This document shows positions 18,595-27,048 of a stretch of 64,000 nucleotides of DNA, piece after piece (positions within the stretch are counted from its first letter, which is position 1; the number at the start of each line of letters is the position of its first letter). The notes below the pieces were generated by a model, which was given only the letters and a program-made list of their open reading frames with translations, ran no database searches and was not told the origin of the DNA. Source of the DNA: Natronosalvus caseinilyticus (GTDB lineage: Archaea; Halobacteriota; Halobacteria; Halobacteriales; Natrialbaceae); contig NZ_CP071596.1 in the NCBI RefSeq assembly GCF_017357105.1, forward strand, positions 1,302,001 through 1,366,000. Direction: 5' to 3'. A program made the translations under genes and the position numbers.

Positions 18595-18616
18595 CCTCGG
18601 GCGCGGTGGCCCGAGG
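18595..18616 (-). repeat. Terminal hairpin of the IS200/IS605 element (tnpB side)
   Basis: CCTCGGGC and GCCCGAGG form an 8-bp stem around a short loop containing GGTG. It is the kind of subterminal hairpin bound by the Y1 transposase, and it also lies at the 3' end of the expected tnpB-linked guide RNA. The same loop and core occur at 31331-31352. Confidence 0.75.
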
Positions 18617-18720
18617 CTTTTCTAATTTCCTCAGCCGTGCGCTAGCACTCCCTGTTCCGCAAGGGAACGGGATGAGGTTGGGCGGCTTACGCGCCCCGAC
18701 CCGGACAGACGCACCAATCG
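18595..18720 (-). ncRNA. Putative omega RNA (tnpB 3'-end guide RNA scaffold)
   Basis: In IS200/IS605 elements the tnpB 3' end and following right end give an RNA that guides TnpB, with the guide taken from flanking DNA just outside the element. Here that scaffold would be read on the minus strand across the tnpB stop (18631) to the hairpin, and the guide would start just left of 18595. This is inferred from element architecture; the 5' limit is arbitrary. Confidence 0.35.
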
Positions 18721-19959
18721 CACCTGCGGTTGGGTTTTGTGAGTCCGGTAATTCGTACCGTTACTGTCGAGTTTCGTCGTCTCGCGCCACGCGATGTTCA
18801 CCGACGCATTCCGATCAGCGTGGTCTTGCACCACGTCACACTCGTCGTTCGTACAGCGGAACCGGCATCCCTGCCGATACCCACGTTCGCCACAGCACGA
18901 ACACGTCTGTGAGTTGTAGTACGCGTCCACCGTATCCGTCGGAATCTCTCGCCACGTCGCCTTGTACGAGACAAATTTCTCGAACTTGTGGAACGGTAGT
19001 TTGTGCAACCGACGGTTCAAATACGTCCCGTACTGCATTTTGTCGCGGATACCGCTCATATCCTCGAACACGATAACCGGGTTCGAGAACTGTTCTGCGA
19101 ACTCCACGACAGCACGGGAGAGACGATGGAGTGTCCATTCGGTGAATCGCTCTTCTTTGTCACCGAGTTTCTAATGGATACTGGTCTTGCCGTGTTCCTG
19201 ACAGCGAGTGGTGATGGTGTGGTAGCGTTGGCGTTCCTGCTTCACCCGTCCGTAGTCGAGGACGAGTGTGCCCTTCGTCTGCATCGTCTCGCGGTCGAGG
19301 GCGGTGAGAGCGACGTTACGCTCGTTGATGTCTACGCCAACCACAGTATCAGCGGTGTCGGATTCGGGCACGTCTAACTCGCGTGTGACCATGACGTGTA
19401 GGTAGTACACGCCATCTCGGTACAGGAGTTCGGCCTGCCCCACATCCACCTCCTCCGACGTGATGGCCTCACGAAGTTCGTCCATCGCGCCCGGTTCACC
19501 GCGCAGATGCCCCTTTACTTCCTTGTAGGGTTTCGGGCTGATGCGAAACTGGACGCGGTTCGTGTCGTCCACGGTGAGGCGGTAGCCTTCCGTGTGCGCC
19601 ATGACGAGCGGGTACACACCAGATTTGTCCGTACTCGGCGGCGTCAGCTTCCCTCCGTCAGAGTCGTCTTGATTCTCCCACCACTCTTTGAGTGACTGGT
19701 AGGAGTCCCACGTTTGGAGGGCTTTGCCGACGACCGCGCATTTGTTGTTCCGCAAAAAGTCGTCGCGGTCAACCTCTCGTTGTATCTCGGTGCGAGTGTA
19801 CCCTTGTTGTTTGAGGCGGATGGTGTCGTTGAATATCTCGCGTGATGCGAGGCGGGCGTCGTGAAGCCACGACCGTTCACCAGACGAGATGTGAAGGCGC
19901 GTCTGAATCGTCTTCGTGGCTTCTTCACCCATACTTTGACGGTTGTCCCGATTAGTCAT
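18631..19959 (-). pseudogene. tnpB: TnpB RNA-guided endonuclease, interrupted by one in-frame amber codon
   Basis: The frame from the ATG at 19959 would give a ~442-residue TnpB but meets TAG at 19171-19173 (codon 263). Reading continues in the same frame with full similarity to the end, so this is a single nonsense change, not a frameshift. All catalytic parts remain on both sides: the RuvC-I Asp in VVGVDINERN before the stop, then the RuvC-II Glu in VFEDMSGIR, the zinc finger CSCCGERG...CTNDEC and the RuvC-III Asp in DHADRNASVN. TnpB is a guided nuclease that favours retention of its element. A 262-residue product would lack half the nuclease domain. An internal ATG at 19107 could start a separate C-terminal piece, and amber readthrough is possible. 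It is divergent from tnpA by 17 nt. Confidence 0.88.
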
Positions 19960-19976
19960 AAATTTAGGGATTAGGG

Positions 19977-20384
19977 ATGGAAGAGTACCGAACTCATGCA
20001 CATTCGGTTAGTTCCTGCAAGTATCACTTCGTGTGGTGCCCGAAGTATCGCCACTCAGTTCTCGATGTAGTGGAGAGCGACGTGAGAGAGTTGTTTGGTG
20101 AGACTGCTGGCCACTTCGGGCACGAGATTCTGGCGTTGGAGATTGCAGACGACCACGTACACCTGTTCGTGCAAACTGACCCGAAGCACAGTCCGGCGGA
20201 CATCGCTCGGCAATTCAAGTCGTACTCTGGCAAGCACTTGCTGGAGCGGTATCCCGAGATTCGAGAGGCGTATTTCTGGGGTGGTGGGTTCTGGAAGGTC
20301 GGGTACTACGTGGGGATGACAGGAGCGGTATCGGAGGAAGTGGTTGAACGGTATATCGAGGAGACGGAACACGCGCCGGAGTGA
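19977..20384 (+). CDS. tnpA: IS200/IS605 Y1-family transposase TnpA
   Basis: The 135-residue protein has the complete Y1 HUH fold: HFVWCPKYRHSVL near the N-terminus, the metal-binding pair His60/His62 in ADDHVHLFVQ, FKSYSGKHLLERYPE, and the catalytic tyrosine (Y110 or Y111) in FWKVGYYVGMTGAVS. It nicks and joins single-stranded DNA at the element ends. Its length is normal and no stop or frameshift is seen, so the element may still be mobile even though tnpB is interrupted. Its ATG lies 17 nt from the divergent tnpB start, so both promoters share this spacer and the neighbouring coding ends. Confidence 0.93.
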   Translation: MEEYRTHAHSVSSCKYHFVWCPKYRHSVLDVVESDVRELFGETAGHFGHEILALEIADDHVHLFVQTDPKHSPADIARQFKSYSGKHLLERYPEIREAYFWGGGFWKVGYYVGMTGAVSEEVVERYIEETEHAPE

Positions 20385-20518
20385 CGCGCTTCACCCCTGC
20401 CCACGGTGGGATGGGGAACTCGCGCTGTTTTTCCTTTAGAAGATCTGATTCGAGGAGACTCGAACTCCGGTAGACGGTTGCACGGACTGTCGCGATTCGT
20501 TCGGCCACGACCGGTCGG

Positions 20519-20650
20519 TCAGCGAGCATCCTGATCTTCTCGGTCGTCGTCTCGTTCTCGCGATCGCCACCAGGTGATGGCAATCGATGGGAGAAATAGC
20601 ACGACTCCTATCACCAGCACGAATAGCACCATCCCGAGCGTCTCGAGCAT
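20519..20650 (-). CDS. Small single-pass membrane protein (43 aa), unknown
   Basis: The minus-strand frame encodes MLETLG, a strongly hydrophobic segment at about residues 7-26 (MVLFVLVIGVVLFLPSIAIT), then TWWRSRERDDDREDQDAR, a charged tail. This is a textbook single-pass micro-protein: hydrophobic helix, Trp pair at the interface, and an acidic/basic tail. It starts about 240 nt before the divergent methyltransferase gene and ends about 80 nt beyond the IS right end. I do not recognise a family. Coding status rests on composition only. Confidence 0.5.
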   Translation of the reverse strand: MLETLGMVLFVLVIGVVLFLPSIAITWWRSRERDDDREDQDAR

Positions 20651-20751
20651 TGGTCTCGAGAGATGGTACGGTGAGGTGTGTTGTACCTCTTGCGGGTGGA
20701 CTAGTCAGACAGTACCGCTGGGCTGTGGATCTCGTCGTCTCGTCGTCCGGC

Positions 20752-20811
20752 GGCTGCTCGAGCCCGTTCGGAGGCTGCTCGAGCCCGTTCGAAGCCCTCT
20801 CGAGTCTCGAC
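20752..20811. repeat. Short direct repeats before the methyltransferase gene
   Basis: A 19-nt unit, GGCTGCTCGAGCCCGTTCG, occurs twice at 20752-20770 and 20773-20791. It is followed by a 22-nt string (20790-20811, starting CGAAGCCCTC) that recurs exactly at 20956-20977 inside the methyltransferase gene. The latter suggests a local duplication of coding sequence into the upstream region. Confidence 0.6.
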
Positions 20812-20893
20812 TCGACACGCCAGCGGCTGCGCTCCCTCGAGACACCCGCCACAATCCAGACGCCTTTTTACCCGCTACCTACAATCTCGAGGC

Positions 20894-21724
20894 GTGCGCG
20901 CGTTCTCCGAAGCCTACCTCCGCCGGACCCGCGAGGGCATGTGGGCCGACTCCCGCGAAGCCCTCTCGAGTCTCGACCTCGGCTCCCGCGAGCGCGTCCT
21001 CGACGTGGGCTGTGGCTCGGGCGAACTCACTCGCGTCCTCGCCGAGGAGTGTCCTGGCGAGGTCGTCGGGTGTGACGTCGACCGGTCGTTGCTCGAGTTC
21101 GCTCGCGAGCCGTTGGATCCCGAGCAGGCGTCGGCCATCCCCGTCGTCCAGGGCGACGCCACCCGCCTCCCCTTCGCCGACGACAGCTTCGACCTCGTGC
21201 TCTGTCAGGCCCTCCTGATCAACCTGCCCGACCCGGCCGCGGCCGTCCGGGAGTTCTCCCGCGTCTCGAGCGAGGGCGTCGCTGCCGTCGAACCCGACAA
21301 TGGCGCCGTCACCGTCGAGTCCACGGTCCCCCGAGAGGCACCCCTCGAGCGCCGCGCTCGCCGGGCGTACCTCGGGGGCATCGAAACGGACGTCACTCTC
21401 GGGGCGGGCGCCAGCGAGGTGTTCGAGTCCGTCGGCCTCGAGGACGTCACCACCGCCCGCTACGACCACGAGCGCTCGATCGAGCCGCCTTACGACGAGC
21501 ACGCGCTGACGGTCGCCCGACGGAAGGCGACGGGGGCCGGCCTGGCCGACGACCGGGCGACGATGCTCGAGAGCGACCTCACTGGCGAGGGGTACGACGA
21601 CCTGCGTCGAGCCTGGCGCGAGATGGGACGGGACGTGATCGAGCAGATGCAAGCGGGCACCTACGAACGGACGGAGACGGTGCCGTTCTACGTGACGTCA
21701 GGCCGGGTGTCGGGCCTCGAGTGA
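20894..21724 (+). CDS. Class I SAM-dependent methyltransferase
   Basis: The 276-residue protein has the Rossmann-like SAM-binding signature VLDVGCGSGELTRVLA (motif I, residues ~35-50), an acidic loop VVGCDVDRSLLEFA, GDATRLPFADDSFDLVLCQALL (motifs III-IV) and a VEPDN strand. The C-terminal ~120 residues would form the substrate cap and have no family I can name. It resembles the Methyltransf_11/25 group, which includes small-molecule and quinone methylases; the substrate is unknown. The GTG at 20894 is the first start in frame and leaves a complete fold. A TTTTTA string about 25 nt upstream is a weak promoter candidate. Confidence 0.85.
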   Translation: MRAFSEAYLRRTREGMWADSREALSSLDLGSRERVLDVGCGSGELTRVLAEECPGEVVGCDVDRSLLEFAREPLDPEQASAIPVVQGDATRLPFADDSFDLVLCQALLINLPDPAAAVREFSRVSSEGVAAVEPDNGAVTVESTVPREAPLERRARRAYLGGIETDVTLGAGASEVFESVGLEDVTTARYDHERSIEPPYDEHALTVARRKATGAGLADDRATMLESDLTGEGYDDLRRAWREMGRDVIEQMQAGTYERTETVPFYVTSGRVSGLE

Positions 21725-21751
21725 GGCGGATCGATCGTCCGCCTCGGGTCC

Positions 21752-22108
21752 TCACACGTCGGGAACCCCGGTGGCTTCGACTCCCGTCACGCCGACGATA
21801 TTGAGCGCGTACAGCGCGGCAAACACGGTGATCCACGCGAGGAGGGCGATCATCGCGGCCCCGGTCCACTCCGCCGAGTAGCGCCAGTTGATCACGCCGA
21901 CGTAGGCCACGAGCGCGACGAGCGGCCCGACGAGGGGAATCCACCCGACGAGCGCCCCGGCGACGGCCCAGACGATCGCGCCGAGCAACGCGGTGACGAT
22001 CGCGTGATCGAAGTCCTTCGCGCCGACGATGATCCGCGCTCCGACGTAGATGCCCACCGCGCCGAGCAGCAGGCTGACGAGGAAGACGATGGCTGTGGCA
22101 ACGACCAT
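21752..22108 (-). CDS. Four-helix integral membrane protein, unknown
   Basis: The 118-residue protein is nearly all hydrophobic, with four predicted membrane helices: ~2-24 (VVATAIVFLVSLLLGAVGIY), ~36-58 (HAIVTALLGAIVWAVAGALVG), ~60-78 (PLVGPLVALVAYVGVI) and ~86-106 (GAAMIALLAWITVFAALYAL). Similar short polytopic proteins are common in haloarchaea and mostly uncharacterised. It converges on the methyltransferase gene (27 nt between stops) and is divergent from uvrA. No motif indicates transport or catalysis. Confidence 0.72.
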   Translation of the reverse strand: MVVATAIVFLVSLLLGAVGIYVGARIIVGAKDFDHAIVTALLGAIVWAVAGALVGWIPLVGPLVALVAYVGVINWRYSAEWTGAAMIALLAWITVFAALYALNIVGVTGVEATGVPDV

Positions 22109-22359
22109 ACGAGATGTACGACACTCGTTCGAACGAATGCGCTGCTTGCATCTGCTTCCCCGACAGCCGTAAGCACTTCTTACTCCGCCTCTCGTGCGTC
22201 TCGTCTCCGGTCGTCGCTCGAGCGATTCGACAGCAGTCTGGCCCACGATAGCACGTCTCGAGATGAACCGCTTTCAGACCCGTTAAGTCGCTTCGGCTAC
22301 TGGCTATGGTACATGAATCGAGCCGCCGAACGACCGCGCAAATCGAGACGAGGTCAGCG

Positions 22360-25311
22360 ATGAGCAAGGACCAGATCGAAGTCCGTGGGGCACAGGAACA
22401 CAACCTCAAGGACGTCGACGTCTCGATTCCGCGCGAATCGTTCACCGTCGTCACCGGCCTCTCCGGGTCCGGAAAGTCCTCCCTCGCGTTCGACACGATC
22501 TACGCCGAAGGCCAGCGCCGCTACATCGAGAGTCTCTCGGCGTACGCCCGCAACTTCCTGGGGCAGATGGACAAACCCCAGGTCGAGACCGTCGAAGGGC
22601 TCTCGCCCGCCATCTCCATCGATCAGAAGAACGCGGCGAACAATCCCCGGTCGACCGTCGGGACCGTCACCGAGTTACACGACTACCTCCGCCTGCTCTA
22701 CGCCCGCGTCGGCACGCAGTACGACCCGATCACGGGCGAGGAGGTCGGCACCCAGAGCGCCCAGGATATGGTCCAGCAGGTGATGGCCCTGCCCGAGGGC
22801 ACCCGTGCGAAGATCGCCGCCCCGATCGTCCGCGACCAGAAGGGGGCCTTCGAGGACCTGTTCGAGGAACTCCTGACCGAGGGGTACTCTCGAGTCGAAG
22901 TCGACGGCGAAGAAGTCGACCTCGCGACCGAGAAACCCGACCTCGACAAGAACTACGACCACACCATCGACGTGATCGTCGACCGCGTGAAGATCAGCGA
23001 GGAGGCCCGTCCCCGGATCACCGACAGCGTCGAGACGGTCCTCGAGGAAGCCGACGGCGTCCTCAAGCTCATCATCCCCGACTCGGGCGACGAGATTGAC
23101 CTGGGATCGAACACCCGCTCGACGGGCGACCTGGCTGGTGAGGGCGACGACCGCCTGACCGTCGAGTTCTCGACGGCGCTGGGAAATCCGAACAGCGACT
23201 TCCAGTTCAGCGAAATCGAAACCCGTAGCTTCTCGTTCAACAGTCCGCACGGCGCCTGTCCCGAGTGTGAGGGGTTGGGCAAGACCAAAGAGGTCGACGA
23301 GGACCTGGTGATCCAGGATCCCTCGAAGTCGCTCAAGCACGTCTTCGAACCCTGGAGCTACAACCGCTCGTACTACCAGACGCGACTCGACGCGGTGGCC
23401 GACCACTTCGATGTGAGCCTCGAGACGCCGTGGGAAGACCTTGACGCGAGTATCCAGGATCAGTTCCTCTACGGCACGAACCGCCAGGTCGTCTTCAAAC
23501 GCCGCACCAAAAACGGCATCCGGCGCAAGACCAAGCGCTTCGAGGGCGTCATTCCGAACCTCGACCGGCGCTACCTCGAGACCGACTCCGACGGCACCCG
23601 CGATCACATCGAGAAGTACATGGCCGTCACGGAGTGTCCGGCCTGTGACGGCTCCCGGCTGAAAGAACAGTCCCGCCACGTTCGCGTCGGCGGAACCTCG
23701 ATCGACGAGGTGAACCGGCTGTCCATCGGCGACGCCCTCGAGCACTTCGAGGGGCTCGAGGCCGAGTTATCGGGTCGCGACCTCACCATCGCCGAGGAGA
23801 TCCTCAAAGAGATTCGCGCCCGCCTGGGCTTCATGTGCGAGGTCGGCCTCGAGTACCTCACGCTCGACCGGGAGGCCTCCACCCTCTCGGGCGGCGAGAG
23901 CCAGCGCATTCGGCTGGCAACCCAGGTCGGCTCCGGCCTCGTCGGCGTGCTCTACGTGCTGGACGAGCCCTCCATCGGGCTCCACCAGCGCGACAACGAT
24001 CGGCTGCTCGACACGCTCTGTGAGCTTCGCGACATCGGCAACACGCTGCTCGTCGTCGAACACGACGAGGAGACGATGCGTCGGGCCGACCAGGTCATCG
24101 ACATGGGTCCTGGGCCCGGGAAACGCGGCGGCGAAGTCGTCGTCAACGGACCGCTCGAGGAAGTCAAGGCCTGCGAGGAGTCGATCACGGGCGACTACCT
24201 CTCCGGGCGGAAGGGGATTCCCGTCCCCGAGGAGCGCCGCGAGCCACAGGGCGCGCTGACGATCCGCGGGGCCCGCCAGCACAACCTCGATGACGTGGAC
24301 GTGGACATCCCGCTGGGGTGTTTCACGGCGATCACGGGCGTCTCGGGCTCTGGAAAGTCGACCCTGATGCACAAGGTGCTCTACAAGGCGCTGGCGCGGG
24401 AGATGAACGACAACACTTCCGTGATTCCGGGCGATCACGACGCCATCGAGGGGATCGAGGACGTCGAGACCGTTCGACTGATCGACCAGTCGCCCATCGG
24501 GCGCACCCCGCGTTCGAACCCGGCGACGTACACCGGCGTCTTCGACTACATCCGCGAACTGTTCGCCCAGACCAAACTCGCCAAACAGCGCGGCTACGAG
24601 AAGGGGCGGTTCTCCTTCAACGTCAAGGAGGGCCGCTGTGCGGAGTGTGGCGGTCAGGGAACGGTCAAGATCGAGATGAACTTCCTCTCGGACGTCTACG
24701 TCCCCTGCGAAGCCTGCGGCGGCGCCCGGTACAACGACGCCACCCTCGACGTCACCTACAAGGACAAGACCATCGCGGACGTCCTCGAAATGTCCGTCGA
24801 GGAGGCCTACGACTTCTTCGAGTCCTCGAGCCAGCTTCGTCGCCGCCTCCAGCTCCTGAAAGACGTCGGCCTCGATTACATGAAGCTGGGCCAGCCCTCG
24901 ACCACGCTCTCCGGTGGGGAAGCCCAGCGGATCAAGCTCGCCGAGGAACTCGGCAAGCGGGACACGGGCAACACGCTCTACTTACTCGACGAGCCCACGA
25001 CGGGACTGCACTCGGAAGACGAGCGCAAACTCATCGACGTGCTCCACCGCCTGACGGACAACGACAACACCGTCGTCGTCATCGAGCACGAACTCGACCT
25101 CGTGAAGAACGCCGACCACATCATCGACCTCGGCCCCGAGGGCGGCGAGAACGGCGGCGAGGTCGTTGCGACGGGTACGCCCGAGGCGGTCGCCCGGAGC
25201 GAAAACTCCTACACGGGGCTGTACCTCCGGGACCTGCTTCCGGGCGTGGACCTCGAGGGCCCACGCGGCGAGCGCGTCGAACCGATGACGATGCCGATGG
25301 ACGACGACTGA
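22360..25311 (+). CDS. uvrA: Excinuclease ABC subunit UvrA
   Basis: The 983-residue ATPase finds DNA lesions and loads UvrB in nucleotide excision repair. Two ABC modules are present. The first has Walker A GLSGSGKSSLAF near the N-terminus and signature LSGGESQRIRLATQVG. The second has Walker A GVSGSGKSTLM and signature LSGGEAQRIKLAEELG, then LLDEPTTGLHSEDERKL. Zinc-binding motifs are visible as CPECEGLG with a later CPACDG, and CAECGGQG with CEACGG. The start MSKDQIEVRGAQEHNLKDV at 22360 is the family N-terminus. The upstream open frame is not conserved. In haloarchaea uvrA usually stands apart from uvrB/uvrC, as here. Confidence 0.97.
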   Translation: MSKDQIEVRGAQEHNLKDVDVSIPRESFTVVTGLSGSGKSSLAFDTIYAEGQRRYIESLSAYARNFLGQMDKPQVETVEGLSPAISIDQKNAANNPRSTVGTVTELHDYLRLLYARVGTQYDPITGEEVGTQSAQDMVQQVMALPEGTRAKIAAPIVRDQKGAFEDLFEELLTEGYSRVEVDGEEVDLATEKPDLDKNYDHTIDVIVDRVKISEEARPRITDSVETVLEEADGVLKLIIPDSGDEIDLGSNTRSTGDLAGEGDDRLTVEFSTALGNPNSDFQFSEIETRSFSFNSPHGACPECEGLGKTKEVDEDLVIQDPSKSLKHVFEPWSYNRSYYQTRLDAVADHFDVSLETPWEDLDASIQDQFLYGTNRQVVFKRRTKNGIRRKTKRFEGVIPNLDRRYLETDSDGTRDHIEKYMAVTECPACDGSRLKEQSRHVRVGGTSIDEVNRLSIGDALEHFEGLEAELSGRDLTIAEEILKEIRARLGFMCEVGLEYLTLDREASTLSGGESQRIRLATQVGSGLVGVLYVLDEPSIGLHQRDNDRLLDTLCELRDIGNTLLVVEHDEETMRRADQVIDMGPGPGKRGGEVVVNGPLEEVKACEESITGDYLSGRKGIPVPEERREPQGALTIRGARQHNLDDVDVDIPLGCFTAITGVSGSGKSTLMHKVLYKALAREMNDNTSVIPGDHDAIEGIEDVETVRLIDQSPIGRTPRSNPATYTGVFDYIRELFAQTKLAKQRGYEKGRFSFNVKEGRCAECGGQGTVKIEMNFLSDVYVPCEACGGARYNDATLDVTYKDKTIADVLEMSVEEAYDFFESSSQLRRRLQLLKDVGLDYMKLGQPSTTLSGGEAQRIKLAEELGKRDTGNTLYLLDEPTTGLHSEDERKLIDVLHRLTDNDNTVVVIEHELDLVKNADHIIDLGPEGGENGGEVVATGTPEAVARSENSYTGLYLRDLLPGVDLEGPRGERVEPMTMPMDDD

Positions 25312-25489
25312 AGGACGTATCGGCTTCCGTCGTCCAGGTCTCCTGTTTTGGATCGCAGATCATCAGTCTCGACGAACTCGCAAGTTCCGTCCGATCTGAT
25401 GGGCGAGAAACGCAGTGTGGGCGCCCGCGACTGTAGGTGGGGGCCAATCGATGTGGTCAGCCGCCCAGCGGAGCGGTCAATCGAGGAGA

Positions 25490-26239
25490 TTAGCCGCCCA
25501 GGTAGAGCCTGCCGACCTCGTCGTCCTCGAGCAGCGCGTCGGCGCGCCCCTCGAATCGGACGCTGCCCTGGTCGAGGACGTAGCCACGGTCGGAAATTCC
25601 CAGTCCCTTTTTGGCGTTTTGTTCGACCATCAGGATCGACGTGTCCATCTCGTTGACCGTCCGGACCTCGGCGAACACGTCGTCGGCCGTGTTCGGCGCG
25701 AGTCCGGCGGAGGGCTCGTCGATCAACAGGACGTCGGGCTCCATCACCAGCGCTCGAGCGAGCGCGAGGATCTGGCGCTGGCCGCCCGAGAGGTTCCGGG
25801 CCTTCTGCGTGCGCTTTTCCTCCAGGAGCGGGAACCGCTCGTACAGTTCGTCGAGCACCGGCTCGAGGTCGTCCTTTCGGGCCACGCCCCCCATCCGGAG
25901 GTTCTCGGCGATGGTGAGCGAGCCGAAGACGTTCTCGGTCTGGGGCACGTAGCCGATGCCCTCCCGGACGATGTCTTCAGGGGCCATGCCGCCGATGTCC
26001 TCGCCGTGATAGCGGACGGCACCCGTCCAGGGCGTCAGCATCCCGAAGGCCGTCTTCAACACTGTCGACTTCCCGGCCCCGTTCGGCCCGATCAGACAGA
26101 CGATTTCGTCGGTGTCGAGGTGCAACGAGCAGTCGTCGAGCACCTGCACCTCGCCGTAGCCGCTGTCGACCCCCTCGAGGCTGAGGACGGCGTTTTCGGC
26201 CGCGGTCGTCCCATCCTCGAGGTCTCGAGTCGCGCTCAC
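25490..26239 (-). CDS. livF: Branched-chain amino-acid ABC transporter, ATP-binding protein LivF
   Basis: The 249-residue ATPase has Walker A GPNGAGKST, signature LSGGQRQILALARAL, Walker B VLLIDEPSAGLAP and the His of the switch region replaced in context as MVEQNAKKGL, all typical of LivF. The GTG start at 26239 overlaps the livG stop (GTGA), so translation is coupled. It is the last gene of a five-gene minus-strand operon, livK-livH-livM-livG-livF. Together these import leucine, isoleucine, valine or related amides and short carboxylates. Its partner in the nucleotide-binding heterodimer is LivG. Confidence 0.93.
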   Translation of the reverse strand: MSATRDLEDGTTAAENAVLSLEGVDSGYGEVQVLDDCSLHLDTDEIVCLIGPNGAGKSTVLKTAFGMLTPWTGAVRYHGEDIGGMAPEDIVREGIGYVPQTENVFGSLTIAENLRMGGVARKDDLEPVLDELYERFPLLEEKRTQKARNLSGGQRQILALARALVMEPDVLLIDEPSAGLAPNTADDVFAEVRTVNEMDTSILMVEQNAKKGLGISDRGYVLDQGSVRFEGRADALLEDDEVGRLYLGG

Positions 26240-27048
26240 GCGCCACCACCGAGATAGGCGTCGATGACGCGGTCGTTCGCGCGGATCTCGTCGGGTCGGC
26301 CTTCCGTGAGGACGCTCCCCTGATCGAGGACGATGATCGGATCTGCGAGGTTCATGATGAACTCCATGTCGTGTTCGATGATCAAGAACGTGATTCCCTG
26401 CTCGTTGAGCCGCTCGATCTGGACGGCTAGTTTGTTCGCCAGCGTCGGGTTCACTCCGGCGACCGGCTCGTCGAGCAGCAGGATTTCGGGCTCGGCGAGC
26501 ATCGCCCGGGCCAGTTCGACCAGTTTCATCTGTCCGCCCGAGAGGTCCGTCGCGGGCTGGGTCGCGAGGTGATCGATCTCGAACTCCTCGAGGATCCGTT
26601 CGACGCGCTCGAGGTTCTCGCGTTCGGCCTCGCCAACTCGCGAGGGAGCGGTGAACAGCTCGAAGAACGACTCGCCGGGCTGGTTCTGGGGCCCGACGAG
26701 CATCGCCTCGCGGACGGTCATCCCCTCGACCTTGCGGGGGGTCTGGAACGTCCGGATGAGGCCGTGGTTCGCGACCTCGTAGGGTTCTAACCCGGTGACG
26801 TCGGTACCGTCGACGGTGACCGTGCCACCCTCGGGTTCGTAAAAGCCCGAGATGAGATTGAAGAGAGTCGACTTGCCGGCCCCGTTCGGCCCGATGAGAC
26901 CGGTGATCGAGCCGCGTTCGACCGCGAAGCTCGCGTGGTCGGTGACCTGGAGCGCGCCGAAGGACTTCTGGAGGTCCTCGACGCGAAGCAGGACGTCGTT
27001 TTTCGCCATGTGGGCGTTCGTTCGAGCGTTGGCTGTGGATTCACTCAT
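26236..27048 (-). CDS. livG: Branched-chain amino-acid ABC transporter, ATP-binding protein LivG
   Basis: The 270-residue ATPase carries Walker A GPNGAGKSTLFNLISG, signature DLSGGQMKLVELARAM, Walker B ILLLDEPVAGVNP and the switch His in LIIEHDMEFIM. LivG-type proteins are longer than LivF because of an extra helical insert, as here. The ATG at 27048 overlaps the last eight bases of livM and gives a 24-residue lead before MAKNDVLLRVEDLQKSFG. The internal ATG of MAKND is an alternative start. Confidence 0.92.
   Translation of the reverse strand: MSESTANARTNAHMAKNDVLLRVEDLQKSFGALQVTDHASFAVERGSITGLIGPNGAGKSTLFNLISGFYEPEGGTVTVDGTDVTGLEPYEVANHGLIRTFQTPRKVEGMTVREAMLVGPQNQPGESFFELFTAPSRVGEAERENLERVERILEEFEIDHLATQPATDLSGGQMKLVELARAMLAEPEILLLDEPVAGVNPTLANKLAVQIERLNEQGITFLIIEHDMEFIMNLADPIIVLDQGSVLTEGRPDEIRANDRVIDAYLGGGA

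Larger units (their letters stand above)
18595..20441. mobile_element. IS200/IS605-family element with divergent tnpA and (interrupted) tnpB
   Basis: The left boundary is the hairpin CCTCGGGC/GCCCGAGG (18595-18616). The right boundary is set by a conserved end, GACGCGCTTCACCCC through CTTTAGAA, finishing near 20441. Both ends recur around a 400-bp element at 31331-31727, which fixes the borders. Inside are a Y1 HUH transposase gene reading right and a TnpB gene reading left from a shared centre. Family knowledge: these elements move as single-stranded circles, recognise end hairpins, and make no target duplication. None is visible here. Confidence 0.88.

Noticed and set aside
18625-20001. tnpB called as two independent genes
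   Set aside because: Both parts are in the same frame and continuous in similarity; the break is one TAG codon, so one interrupted gene is the better description.
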